From Plectosphaerella cucumerina (taxonomy: Eukaryota > Ascomycota > Sordariomycetes > Glomerellales > Plectosphaerellaceae), in contig JAGPXD010000007.1 in NCBI GenBank assembly GCA_020746995.1, positions 930,001 to 994,000 on the forward strand: DNA of 64,000 bases. The letters are read 5' to 3'. How positions within the stretch are numbered: the stretch's first letter is position 1; the number at the start of each line of letters is the position of its first letter. Under the pieces are notes generated by a model. It made no database searches, was not told the DNA's origin, and saw only the letters and a program-made list of their open reading frames with translations. This document shows, piece by piece, positions 12,385-23,561 of the stretch. The translations under genes and the position numbers were made by a program.

Positions 12385-13604
12385 ATGACCATCTCCCTCA
12401 AGACCATTTACGCCGCGGCACTCGCCAGCGTTGTATTCCTTGCCCCCGGTGTCGAAGCCAGCAAGTGCTCTTGCGTCCGCCCGACCATCCGAAGGGAATG
12501 GTGCGAGCTTGCCTTTCTCTTACCCCGTCCTTGTGCTAACTCGAGCCCAGGCGCACACTGAGCGTTGAGAAGCGTCTGGCCTACATCGATGCTGTCAAGT
12601 GTCTGATGAACAAAGCCCCCGAGAGCTCGACCGACGATCTTCCAGGAGTTCGCAGCCGCTACGACGACTTCGTTGGCACTCACATAGTTCAGGCGGACTT
12701 TGCCCATTTCGTGGTAGGCTCTACACTCTTTGAGGTGACTACAGTCCCACTGACTCCCCTCCAGGGCAAGTTCTACCCCTACCACCGCCTTTACTTGCAC
12801 TCTTGGGAGAAGGCCCTTAACACCTGTGGATGGACCGACGGCCTTCCCTACTGGGACTGGAATCGTGACTTTGGCACCGACGAGGACTTCTTCAACTCGC
12901 CCGTGTTCGATGAGGTCACAGGCTTGGGCGGCAACGGCGCCTGGGTTCTTGGCAACATTACCCACCCCGAACCTGGCTTCTCCATCAACGCCCCTTGGGA
13001 CATGCCCGATCGCACCGGCGGCAGCTGCATCCAGACCGGCCCTTTCGCGAACTTGACGTCTTCCTTCGGCCCCCATGACAACATTGCTTTCAACCCCCAG
13101 CCCGAATGCGTCCGACGCGACTTCTCGCCCCAGTCATTCCAGGACATCACCAACCCTGACAACGTTGAAATGGCCATGGCCCAGGTCGACTATGGCTGGT
13201 TCAGCATGATGACAGAGCCCACCATTCACGCAGGTGGACATTTGGGCGTCGGTGGACTTTACGGACACATGGCCGACAAGTGGGCAAGCCGTGAGTAGCC
13301 CTTTCGTCCGAGGATCAATGCACCAGTACTGACAGACTTTGCAGCTGCCGACCCCATCTTCTGGCTTCACCACGGCAACGTCGACCGCGCTTGGTGGTCG
13401 TGGCAGAAGCGTGACCTGAAAAACCGGGTCAACGACATCTCGGGTCCCATCATCAACTTTGACTACGCGAACGAGTTTGGCGGCAACATCACCCTGAACG
13501 ACGTGATCTACATTGGGGAGACTGTCAAGCTAGAGACCACCATCAGGGAGGTCATGCACATCCAGAGGGGGCCTCTGTGCTACGACTATGACGAGCTGTA
13601 CTAG
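12385..13604 (+). CDS. Secreted tyrosinase (type-3 copper oxidase)
   Basis: Four exons: 12385-12500, 12551-12713, 12765-13290, 13345-13604; 354 aa. The signal peptide covers ~1-25 (ending PGVEA), followed by SKCSC and IRREWRTLS, the usual N-terminus of short fungal secreted tyrosinases. CuA ligands: H in FVGTHI, then both H in YPYHRLYLHSW. CuB ligands: IHAGGH and FWLHHGNVDR. It oxidises phenols or catechols to quinones outside the cell. Exon 3 starts at GKFYPYH because the alternative (reading through) would insert 17 residues between the CuA histidines. The intron 12714-12764 is 51 bp, stop-free and in phase, so retention would leave the frame open. The C-terminus ends shortly after GPLCYDYD, so there is no long C-terminal cap. 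Confidence 0.9.
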
Positions 13605-14229
13605 AAGTGGAGCTGAAGCCGTGGGCCAGATGATAGTTGTCAGCAGTAAGATGAGGGCCTAAAAGGATCCTTGAATGAGATAGTCATTGATGTCCAGAGA
13701 CTGTCACTTGATAATATTGGATTCTCGGTTCCCTCCTGGATCTTAACGCCCCCGAAGGTACCGAGCATCTGTCCGGAAAGACAAAATTCAACGGCCACCT
13801 AGAATTAGGGCCTGTGAAGACGACTAATGTTGGTGGATCGACTGGACTGGGCTGGTGGATTAATAGTGATGTCTGGCGAAGAACGCGTCATGATCGTCCC
13901 AGTTCTCGACACGGGTGATTCTTTACAAAACTGGGCGGAGACGGAAGCAATGGCGGTGCCAGCCGAGACGGAGCATTGATGATACCAAGCAAAGAAGAGG
14001 GCACTCAAGGCAAGAGTCGGGAATACGGGAGAAATACTTTGGGACTGCGAAGGGCAGAGCCATTCACCTCGAGGGTTGATGTTGGTTCAAAGCTGGGGTT
14101 GCTAAAATGGGCTCATTGGATCATTCTTGTCTTGCAGACTTTGGTTGCCACCTCGACCGCAGAAGGCCATGCGGTTGCCCACAACATAGCCCAGCATGGC
14201 CCTGGACGAGCCAAGAGAAAAAAGCACAC
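13605..14229. other. Intergenic between convergent tyrosinase and oxoprolinase genes
   Basis: No gene seen. It contains the two 3' ends. Frames here are short and unsupported. Confidence 0.5.
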
Positions 14230-17200
14230 CTACACATGCCCTGCATGCTTGTCGTCCGTCTCCTGACCACCATAGCCTCCTCCACCGGGCGTGTTGATCT
14301 GGATATACTCCCCCTCTTTCAGGTGAATGATGGCCTTGCCGCCCAGATTCACCCTCTCCATCCCCCCATCCCCATCCTCGTTGAACACGAACGCGTAGTT
14401 CTCGCCCCTCGAACCTGGCCCGCCGCCCGCCACGCCGTACGGCCGATACACTCTGCGGTCGCTCAAGATGCTGAACTTGAGCGGGATCCGGGCCTGGATC
14501 TCCCTCGTGATCCCGTCGCCGCCCCTCCACGTCCCCTTGCCGCCGCTCCGCCTTCGGATCTCGTACCGCCGCACAAGAACCGCTGTCCGCTTCTCAATCA
14601 CCTCGGCGTCCGTCTGCCGCGTGTTTGTCGAGTGCACATGCGTCGAGTGCTCCCCCTCGTACCCCCGTCCCGCACCGACGCCGCCCCCGATGCTCTCCCC
14701 GTAGTTCCACCCCTTCACCACCGCCCCCGTCTCAGGGTTCCGCCCGCCCATGCCCCAGCCGAGACTGTTTGCGCACCCCTGGCTGGCGGCGAACCGCCCG
14801 AACGCCTTGAGGATGACATCGATCACCCTTTGGCTCGCGAGCGTGCTCCCGCAGATGGCCGCCCGAGGGCCGGGGTTCAGCACCGACCCCTCAGGCACGA
14901 TAATGCTCACCGGTGCCAGGCAGCCCTCGTTCAGCGGCATATCCTCATTCACGAGGCATCGGATCGTGTAGATGATGGCCGAGTGGCAAATGGAGATGGG
15001 GCAGTTGTAATTCCCCCAGAGCTGGGGCCCCGAGCCGGTAAAATCGTACTCGGCGCTGCCCGTGGCGGGATCTATGGTGACCTTTACGCGCATGGCCGTG
15101 CCGTCGTCGAGGTAGTCAGTGGCCTCGAGCTGCGCACTCCCGGCGGCCGCCATGGCCTTGAAGACGCGCCGGACAGCCGCTTCGGCGTTGGCCTGGATGG
15201 CGTCCATGTATGTGTGCACGACGGGGAGGGAGAACTCGTCGCACAGCTTCCGGAGCAGCGTGATGCCGCGTTGGTTGGCGGACGCCTGCGCCTTGAGGTC
15301 GGATATGTTGTCGGCGATGCGGCGCGTGGCGCTGCACCCCGGCATGTTCCCCGCGCGGTCAAAGGCGGCACGGACGTCGTCCTCGAGGAAGACGCCCTGG
15401 CTGACGATCTTGAGCGAGGGGACGTTGAGGCCTTCTTCCCAGAGCTCCTTGCTCTCAGGCATCATGCTCGTGATGCCTTTGCCGCCAATGTCGGAGTGGT
15501 GGCCGCGGCTGGCGACGTAGAAGGCGATGTCGTTGTCGATGAAGACGGGCGTTACGACTGTCAGGTCTGGGAGATGTGTGCCGCCCCATTGGGGGTGGTT
15601 CGTGAGGAGGACGTCGCCCGGCTTGAGCTGACCGAGCCATCGGCGGTGCTGGGCCTGGATAGCGAATTGCATCGAGCCCAGATGGATGGGGATATGGGGT
15701 GCGTTGGCCACGAGCTTACCCTGTGGAGAGAAGATGGCACAGGAAAAGTCGAGGCGTTCCTTGATGGAGGTGCTGATGCTGGTGCGCTGGAGGGTTGTGC
15801 CCATCTGCTCGGCAATGGCCATGAAGCGGTGGGCGAAGACGGAGAGAATGATGGAGTCGACGCCGTTGCCTGGGGGTGAAGGTGAAGAGGAAGAAGAAGT
15901 CTGAGGGGCTGGTAATGCCGCCGGCAATGTTTTGTTGATAGCGGTTTGCTCATCAGCGTACTGCTTGTGGAAGACGACGTGGGAACTGAGAAGAGTCGCC
16001 TTCCAACCTGCATCGACAAAGAGCGTCTGCGTTTCGTCAATGAGCAGCGCCGGGCCGACGATGACGGACCCCTGAGGTACCTGGCCCAGATAGTAAATGC
16101 CCGTCGGTCTCCAGGAGCCGTAGATGTAGACATCCTGCGTTTCTGTTGGCTCAGGAGCTGCCACCCCTTTCACCTCTCGCAACTCCGTCAGCGGACTCGG
16201 CTGCTGGGCTGCTGCCGAGCTGGTGGCCGTGCCACGAACCTTGATCGACTCGATGACAACATCTCGTTTCATAGCAAACGCAAACTCCCGCAGGTGCGTG
16301 GCCTCAAAGCTTGCCGCATAGTCCCCGTCATCCGGCTTCGCGATGCTCAAGTTGGTGTCTGTTCCGAAATATCGCAGAACCAGACTCTCCCTGAATACCA
16401 GAGAGTCCAAATCGGCGCCTTGCTCAACGAGCTCCTCCGAGATCTGGGCCTTGAGGGAGATGAGCTGCTCTTGGACGTGTACCAGCGCATCAGGCGAGAG
16501 CACTGATCCATATGGCACCAGCTTCTCGCACTGCAGCTCGGCGTGCTCGATCCCGTGAGCGCTGAGTAGCGAGCTGAAGCGATGGACAAGAACACAGCGG
16601 ATGCCCAGCCGGTCTGCGATATCGCAGGCGTGCTGACCTCCGGCGCCGCCGAAGGAGACGAGGTTGTGCTGCTCGGGGGCGAACCCTCTGGCCTCAGTGG
16701 CATTACGGATCGGCCGGCTCATGGTCTCGTTCGCGATCCCGACAAGGCCGAGAGCCACATCCTCGGTCGTGATCTGCTGCTTGGTCTGGGCTCTGAAGTC
16801 GGCCGCGAAAGCCTCGAACTTGGTCTTCACAACCTCCGTGTCCAGGGGTGCGTCGGCATTTGGTCCGAATATAGAAGGAAATGACGAGGGCACCAGCCGC
16901 CCGAGGAAGAGATTGGCATCTGTGACGGTCAGAGGGCCTCCTTTTCGATAGCACGCAGGACCGGGGTGAGCGCCGGCGCTCTCCGGACCGACGGACAGCA
17001 GGCCATTCCGCGCGCAGAGGATAGACCCTCCGCCGGCCGCGACGGTGGCGATGTTGAGCATGGGCGTGTTGATTGTACGGCCCGCGATGGACGACTCGGT
17101 GATGTAGTCGTACTCGCCGTCATACCGCGATACGTCCGTGCTGGTACCACCCATGTCGAACCCGATAACGGGCGTGCCGTCAGCGCGGTCGTAGCAGGAC

Positions 17201-18263
17201 GTGGCCACGCCGACGACGCCGCCGGCCGGGCCGCTGAGGAGGGCTTCGTTGCCGCCGGCCGAGTCTGCGGCGCGGAGGCCGCCGTCCGAACACATAAAGT
17301 CCACCCGTTGCGGGAGCGTGCTGAACCCGGCATTGAACGACTGAATGTAGCGCTTGATGACGGGGTACAGATAGGCCTCGGAGCATGTTGACGTGCTTCG
17401 GTGGAGGAACTTGATGGTCGGGCTCGTCTTGGCCGACGTGGTGACGAACTCGAAGCCGACCTCCCTGGCGATGTCGGCGACCTGGTCCTCGTGGTCCGGG
17501 TAGAGGTAGGCATGCATGAAGCAGATGGCCACGGACGACAGGCCCTGTTTCCTGAGGGCGATCAGCTGGTCCCTGACCGTGTCGGCGTTCGGTCGTCTGA
17601 CGACGCGCATCAGCTCGCCGCTGGCGGTCTGCACGAGAGAGGCATCTTGAGCGAGGGCTGACTTTTTGTCGAGCGGCGTCGGGTTCAGATCGTAGTCGGC
17701 GGGAACGATACGCTCGTCAACCTCGACGACGGCGGCGTGCAGTGCCGTTGCTTTCCTGACCTCAAGGTCGAAGATCTTGGGCCGTGACTGGTCCCCGATG
17801 AGACATGTGTCCTTGAAGCCTGCTATGCTGTGAGTCATATCCCGTCCGTGTCATTGATATCGCATCAAGATGTCTGTCTCATGCCTGTATGGACGGACCT
17901 CTAGTGGTGATGAAGGCGAAGGGCTCGCCCTTGTGCTCCAGCAGGGCGTTTGTCGCCACGGTCGTGCCAATGCGACAAGATGCTGTGACAAGAATCAGCC
18001 AATCCAGACTCTTCACCCCTTGACTAAAGTGTCAAGATAGGCAGTTACTCACTGATCCGCGAGCCGTCCAGCTTCTCGCCCACGGGAATAGTGGTGCCCG
18101 TGACGCGCTCTAGCACCCGGCGGATGGCGTCACTCGGCGCATCCGGGTAGTTCTCGGGGTCTTCAGAAAGGAGCTTGAAAATCCAGGGCTCACTCCCGGC
18201 GACTTGGGCGAGTACATCGCAGAACGTGCCGCCACGGTCGATGGCGATGCGAATGTCGGCCAT
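14230..18263 (-). CDS. 5-oxoprolinase (ATP-hydrolysing), HyuA-HyuB fusion
   Basis: Three exons on the minus strand: 18263-18053, 17982-17899, 17819-14230; 1294 aa, the normal length for eukaryotic 5-oxoprolinase. It converts 5-oxo-L-proline to glutamate with ATP in the gamma-glutamyl cycle and is cytosolic. The N-terminus shows the family block IRIAIDRGGTFCDV and KLLSEDPENYPDAPSDAIRR. Exon 2 carries RIGTTVATNALLEHKGE, and the exon 3 junction restores TTRGFKDTCLIGDQSRP. The HyuA half continues through IGFDMGGTSTDVSRYDGEYD and FGGAGGQHACDIAD. The HyuB half starts near DSIILSVFAHRFMAIAEQMG and ends GGGGYGGQ. The start is ATG 18263, with no in-frame alternative that has family support. Hydantoinase or acetophenone carboxylase relatives are less likely, given the exact N-terminal blocks and the fused length. 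It neighbours a hydrolase and a permease that may act with it. Confidence 0.93.
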
Positions 18264-18354
18264 GATCTGAGCAATGTGCGCCTGCAATCAGTACTTGTTG
18301 AGTTTGTAATGACAGCTCTGATGTGACGCTAGTCATCTGTGAATGTCCCATGGA

Positions 18355-18361
18355 TATATAT
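18355..18361 (-). promoter_or_regulatory. TATA-like element of oxoprolinase gene
   Basis: TATATAT lies 92-98 bp upstream of the oxoprolinase ATG on the minus strand. Confidence 0.35.
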
Positions 18362-18554
18362 GTGTCTTGGGTATACGTGAGAACTTCGATATTCGTCGAT
18401 TGCGTCTTTAGTCCTCGGCGATCTGAGCCGAACAGAAGCCCCGTCTGTCACCTTGAGAATGTCCGACTCCCGAAGGTGTGGGATGTCACTAGCACCCCCC
18501 TATGATCCTTGCTGGCGTGGTGGCGTGCTCGTCGGCTGCTGATAAACCTGAATA

Positions 18555-18606
18555 GGCCGACGCTGGAGCGGCCAAAGGCCGACGCTGGAGCGGCCCAAGG
18601 CCGACA
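18555..18606. repeat. 22-bp tandem repeat, two full copies plus a part
   Basis: Two adjacent 22-bp units start GGCCGACGCTGGAGCGGCC and differ at one base near their end. A third partial copy begins GGCCGACA. The array is non-coding, between the oxoprolinase promoter and the hydrolase 3' end. Confidence 0.7.
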
Positions 18607-18873
18607 AGGTTAACATGAATAGTATAGCGGAACCCCAGCGCCTCCAGATCCCCCCTGACCTTGTGCCTCTCATTGCCCAGGTTCCCCGAGGCCGCCTTGA
18701 TGAGCGGGCATCTGCGCCGCGTCCGCCGCACCTCCGAGCCCGGGTCGGCACGGCGCCGACACTCTACTCCGCCCAATAGGTAGGTACACACACACCGTCG
18801 CCTCCCCTAAGTAACGCCCCCGCCTGCGACCGGAGCAGCGTCAAGATGGAGTACAGCCGGACGTTCCCCGTCC

Positions 18874-19920
18874 TCATCCCAGAAATGCTCGGATCGCCCC
18901 AAGCACCAAGTCAGTCTTCTCCATGTGTACCGAGTGATTCGCGCCCTCCACCTCTAGTAGCTCTGCGCCTGGGATCTTTTCGGCGATGATTCTCGAGTTT
19001 TCTGTGAATAAAGGTACAAGTCAGTCTGAGCTCGGCGCGCCATGATACCACGAAGAGTCGTACCTGGAGGGCAGATCCAGTCCTTGTTACCCACGACCAC
19101 GAGTGTCTTTGCCGTGATCTGGGACAGTCGGTCCGTGTAGTCAAAATACTTCTCCTTCTCGGAGTAAAGCTCATCTGCAAGATCCCCCGGTCAGTCCGCT
19201 CACTGTCGGCACGGTGATATACATCAACACTTACTATGCGACTCCGCGACAAAAACGGTCTGCAAACACGACTTCAGAGCAGCCGCCGGGTCAAAGTCCT
19301 CCCGATACAGGGGCATCATGGCAAAGTACACGAGCCTAAACTCGAGATCGTCCTCGAACGCCCCGAACACCTTGTTCTTCAGCATGTCCACGGAGAAACT
19401 CGGCGCCTTGCCTATCCTCTGCGCCAGGACCTCGATGGCCCCGGCCTCGTGATGATGGGATGCTGCCGTCCCCCGAAGGATTAGGTGAGACACCCGCGAG
19501 GCGTATTTGATGGCGTAGTGCTGCGCCAGGAACCCGCCGAAACTCCCGCCGCAGATGATGGCCTGCTTGTCGCCGAGGAAGTGCTGCCGGATACCCTCAA
19601 TGTCGTCCACCAGCTGCTCGAACGTGTATGGCGTCGTTCGTGAGCTCTGACCGTGACCTCGATAGTCAAATGACAGGACGCGGACGGACGGCTGCAGCCG
19701 GCCATACACTCCAAAGTCCGACTTGTGGTCACCTGGACGCCGGTCAGCAAGCCGTCAGCAAAGCTTCTTGAGGCGTCAATGATGAATGATGGGCCTCATG
19801 CATGCAACCAAACCCACCAAAGCCTCTGCCTCCATGCAGGGTGATCATTAAGGGAGCATCATCGGGGCCTGTCATCCGGTAGGCGAGCCGGGCGCCGTTC
19901 ACCTCAACGAAATCCACCAT
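18874..19920 (-). CDS. Alpha/beta hydrolase (proline iminopeptidase-like fold)
   Basis: Four exons on the minus strand: 19920-19818, 19732-19235, 19174-19064, 19001-18874; 279 aa. No signal peptide, so probably cytosolic. The HGGRGFGD block (oxyanion side) is at ~29-36, DYRGHGQS at ~57-64, and the nucleophile elbow GGSFGG has Ser98. A late Asp lies in VVVGNKDWICPP and the His in VEGANHSVHME, completing a Ser-Asp-His triad. The order and HGG motif resemble proline iminopeptidases and related esterases or lactonases. The real substrate cannot be told. The start is ATG 19920, and all four junctions keep phase. It is transcribed away from the permease at 20478, sharing a 557-bp promoter with it, and lies in tandem behind 5-oxoprolinase. 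A role in releasing Pro/pyroglutamyl-type products for that enzyme is an inference from position only. Confidence 0.82.
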
Positions 19921-20477
19921 CTTGTCGCTGGTGATATTGGTTCGTGAGACGGTGATGAGATGCCACGTGCAATCTCAGGTCCTGGGTTCCGAGAAGGCTT
20001 TCATACCTAGGTACCCTGTGCTGAGGCTCTCATGTCGCCATCGCCGCGCCGCGGGCGAGATCCGACGTTGCACCCAACGAGCACAAGGCCGAGATAACGG
20101 CTCCATGTGCATGGATCGGCCCCAAAGATCGTCGCCTCCGTTTGTCGGCGCCACCCCGACGATAATGTACAACTACGGAAATTCCGGTCATGGCCGCCCG
20201 CAACCAGACTCTCGCCTTTCCCAAGCAATACTCCATGAATGTCGTGATCGGCCAGAAAATATCGCTATCGACCCTTCAAAGCCACGCCTCGGTTGGCGCT
20301 CCCGGACTCGAAGAACGGACGCCATAAAGGTTGCCATGTTCCGTTGCTTCAATCCACAGTCTTCATGAGCAGCCCCGACAACTTCCCCACCATCACGGAA
20401 ACACGGAAACTGCGAGTCACTCAGTCCCTCTGTTGCCCAGCCCAACTTAAGCGACTATCTGGTTTCCACCCGTCAAG
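19921..20477. promoter_or_regulatory. Divergent promoter with GATA-factor-type sites
   Basis: Shared upstream region of the hydrolase (minus) and the permease (plus). HGATAR matches occur at 20092-20097 (AGATAA), 20160-20165 (CGATAA), 20265-20270 (CTATCG, reverse) and 20455-20460 (CTATCT, reverse). Chance alone predicts about one or two. AreA/NIT2-type nitrogen regulators bind such sites in other fungi, so nitrogen control is plausible but unproven. Confidence 0.4.
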
Positions 20478-22134
20478 ATGGCAAAGCAAGACGAGAAGCA
20501 GTCTGTCCAGAACAGCCAGACGGACCCGATCCAGCCGGCCGTGTCTGACCGAGACGACGCCTCAGCGACTGCCGCCGCGGCTCTCAAGCAGGAGACCCCA
20601 GCTCCCGCCGCCAAGTCGGGATGGCTGCAGTGGCACGAGCCGGGTACCTCGCCCGAGGAGAAGAAGCTTATTTTCAAGCTTGACTGGTTTCTCCTTAGCT
20701 TCTCCTGTGTCATGTTCTTCATCAAGCAGGTATGTCCGTCCACCTGGACACCATTTGTTGAGTCGTACCTGGCACCCTGAACGAACGTCGCCTGATATGT
20801 GATCGCCACAGCTCGACCAGAATAACATCTCCAATGCCTACGTCTCCGGCATGGCTACTGACCTTGGCTTCGGCCCCGGAAACGAGCTCTCCTGGATGAA
20901 CACATACTTCAGCATCGGCACCATCATCGGAGGCGTCTTCTCTAACCTGGCTATAACTGTGGTCCGCCCTCGCTACTGGCTCCCAGGATGCCTGATGACC
21001 TGGTCCTTCTTCGTACTCTTCCTGTACAAGTGCAACCATGCGTACCAGTTCTACATCCTCCGCTTCTTCATCGGGTTTTTCGAGTCAGCCGCCTGGCCCG
21101 GGGTCATGTACGTCCTCGGCTCATGGTACCGCAAGAGCGAGCTAGCGCGCCGCTCCGGCTTCTTTGTTATGAGCGGTGTGCTGGGTCAGATGTTCTCCGG
21201 CTACTTACAGTCGGCCCTCTTCACCGGTATGCATGGTAAGGGAGGTCTGGCGGCCTGGAGATGGCTGTTCATCTTCGACTTTATTCTTGCTATCCCCGTC
21301 GTGGTGTACGGTGTTGTAAGTCATCCAGTTTCGTCTTCAAGTTCAGACCGAGCCAACTAACAGTGCCAGACCTGCTATCCTGACACGCCTCACACGACGA
21401 CCGCTTTCTACCTGAACGAGTGGGAGCGCCAGCGTGCCCGCGAGCGTATTGATGAGGAGGGCCGCACCCCCGTCGGCAAGATGAACTGGTCCGTCCTCCA
21501 GCGTATCTTCGGCTCCTGGGAGGTCTACGCCTTCACGGCCGGCTACAGCTTCTGGACCCTTACGTGCGGCTCCTACGTGATCCAGTACTTCACGCTCTAC
21601 CTACGCTCGACCGGGATGTACAGTATCCCCCAGATTAACAACATCCCCACGTCCATCGGTGCCGTCAACTTTGTCTTCATGATCGCCACGGGCTACATCG
21701 CCGATAAGCTTGGCCGCCGCGGTCCAGTGTGCCTCGCCGTCGGCCTCCTCCTGACCTTCAACTACGCCGTCCTGACCGCGTGGAGCGTGCCGCACATGTT
21801 CCGGATGGCCGTCTTCATCATGATCGGCTGTTACGGGTGCTACACCCCTCTCCTGGCCGGCTGGGCTAACGAGGCCTGCGGCGGCGACCAGCAAAAGCGG
21901 GCCTTTGTCCTCTCGTTCATGGTCAGCGTCGGGCAGGCCGTCGTCATCCCGTTCCAGCAGCTCCAGCTGCCCAGCGGACAGGCGCCTCAGTTCAAGCAGA
22001 CGCACGGATGGCCGAGCGCGCTGGCCTTTGTCGTCGGGCTTACGCTGTGGACCGGGTTTGGTATTCCGCTGATGCAGAAGTGGAAGGGATCCGGGAAGAA
22101 GGCTGCTTCCGCGGAGGCGGTTGAGGAGCCCTGA
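20478..22134 (+). CDS. MFS permease, anion:cation symporter family (Fen2/Liz1/Dal5-like)
   Basis: Three exons: 20478-20729, 20812-21315, 21370-22134; 506 aa. The cytosolic N-terminus (~65 aa) is followed by about 12 membrane segments in two halves, joined by the loop TPHTTTAFYLNEWERQRARERIDEEG. Family marks are LDQNNISNAYVSGM after TM1, RFFIGFFESAAWPG in the N-half, and LAGWANEACGGDQQKRAF with PFQQLQLPSGQAP in the C-half. The latter pattern is closest to yeast Fen2/fission yeast Liz1 (pantothenate) and Seo1 relatives within the allantoate-permease group. It imports a small carboxylate, amide or vitamin at the plasma membrane; substrate unknown. For exon 3 I chose acceptor 21369. A second AG at 21363 would add two residues, but it lies too close to the CTAAC branch site. 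Confidence 0.85.
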
Positions 22135-23561
22135 TTATCTGCTGCACGACTAGGGGGCAGGCACAACGAGGAGGTCGGATGGGAATACCTAAGGACCCGA
22201 GCCTCGGGGGTTATAGATCTGCTGCTATAGATTGGCTACTGCGACACACTAGTGTCGAATGTAAGACGGCATTTCTCTGGCCGTTGCTAAACTTAGGGGA
22301 TCTAGGTGTGTAATTAGCCGGGCCGCGACCCGGGGGCGGCATGTTGCATGACATCGGGCAGTGCTTCGGTGCTGGACCTACCTCTCCAGGAAGAAGCTCA
22401 AAAATAAGCTCATCAACACTGGTTACACCGGCGCGCACTAGAAGGGGTTGGTAGGCAGACAGTGATGCCCCGATGCACGACGGGGCTTGAGGTTTGCCTT
22501 GTGGGATGCAGGCCTGTTTCAGCTCGTTTTGTGATCGACAGTCGCTCTGCATGTCATTTGGAGGAACTAAGATTAGCGAGGTAGGTCTTGTTCCTGAGAT
22601 CCCGTTGACGACTTACTTCTGGGAGAGCACGGCTTCTGCTGTCTGGTACCCAAAGACTCAAGCCTGGGCCTGGCGCATCCTATGACTTCCATCAGAGGGC
22701 ATCCTATGATGACGATTTATCGACTTGTTGGATTTTTCAATGATTATCAAAATCAGACAGTGAGAGTAGTCAGTCTCGCAGCAGTAAAGCAGAGGAGACG
22801 CAAAGTTGGGGGCCAAGATGTCGGTTGTTGCAGCCGGACCTCAGCTCAGGGGCTTCAGCCCTCAGGAGGGCTGAGCAGGGCAGACTCTTCCCGACGAAAG
22901 CGCCGCCTCTTCGCATCAACCAATCACCCCAGCCGACCATAAGACAACTACCCCTGAACCCATTGCATGTCTAGTGCCTCGCTGGCAAGGCTGTTGCTTA
23001 CTTTGTTTGTCTATCAAACACAAATCTAGACACCCAGCGGCTTCCCGACACGACTTGATGCTTATTTTGAGGTTGTCATGAGAGCCCTTGGGGCCGGGAA
23101 AACCGCCTTGCTAATATCAAGGTCCTTGTACGCAGTCAGCCAGATGATGGACGGCAGGGGTTTGTGCAGGCATTGGACATCTTGAGATGGTTGCCACGGC
23201 TCGCTCGTCATGTCTCAACGAGAACATCATTCGTTGCATGCAAAGTAAGCCATGTCGAGGTCGAAAGGAAGAAAGATGCCTTGCCATTGAGCGAGACTGC
23301 CGGACTTGATCGAAGGGCAGGACTGGACATAGTAGGCCCAGACAGGATGGCTGTACAGGAGAGGAATCACGAAGAAGCGTGATCAACACGAATATAAAAG
23401 AGGATGAGTGTCCTCCGAACTCAACAGTCTTTTGGATCATCACTCTCATCATCACTCTCAAGCCTCAAGCCTCAAGCACCAGTCTCAACCAGCAGCTCAA
23501 GCATTCTTCACTCTCATCTCATCTTCAACTCTTCTTCTTCATCACTCCACCAACACTCAAA
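22135..23561. other. Gene-free stretch, 1.4 kb
   Basis: No domain-bearing frame, RNA gene or transposon was seen. The last 170 bp hold a TATA box and a CT/CA-rich leader with short tandem units (TCATCACTC, CCTCAAG) for the next gene. Confidence 0.5.
23393..23399 (+). promoter_or_regulatory. TATA box of secreted pro-protein gene
   Basis: TATAAAA lies 163 bp before the ATG at 23562 and is followed by a pyrimidine-rich leader. Confidence 0.5.

Larger units (their letters stand above)
18264..18873. other. Intergenic, oxoprolinase promoter
   Basis: It contains a TATA-like element (18355-18361) and a tandem repeat (18555-18606), both annotated separately. No gene is supported. Confidence 0.5.

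Noticed and set aside
14107..15879. 590-codon plus-strand frame opposite 5-oxoprolinase
   Set aside because: Antisense shadow. The minus-strand frame has clear HyuB homology, while this one has repetitive Ala/Val/Arg/His composition and no motif.
21361..21369. Alternative acceptor at 21363 for the permease
   Set aside because: It lies only a few bases after the CTAAC branch motif, and the resulting extra Cys-Gln does not fit the family pattern; 21369 is preferred.
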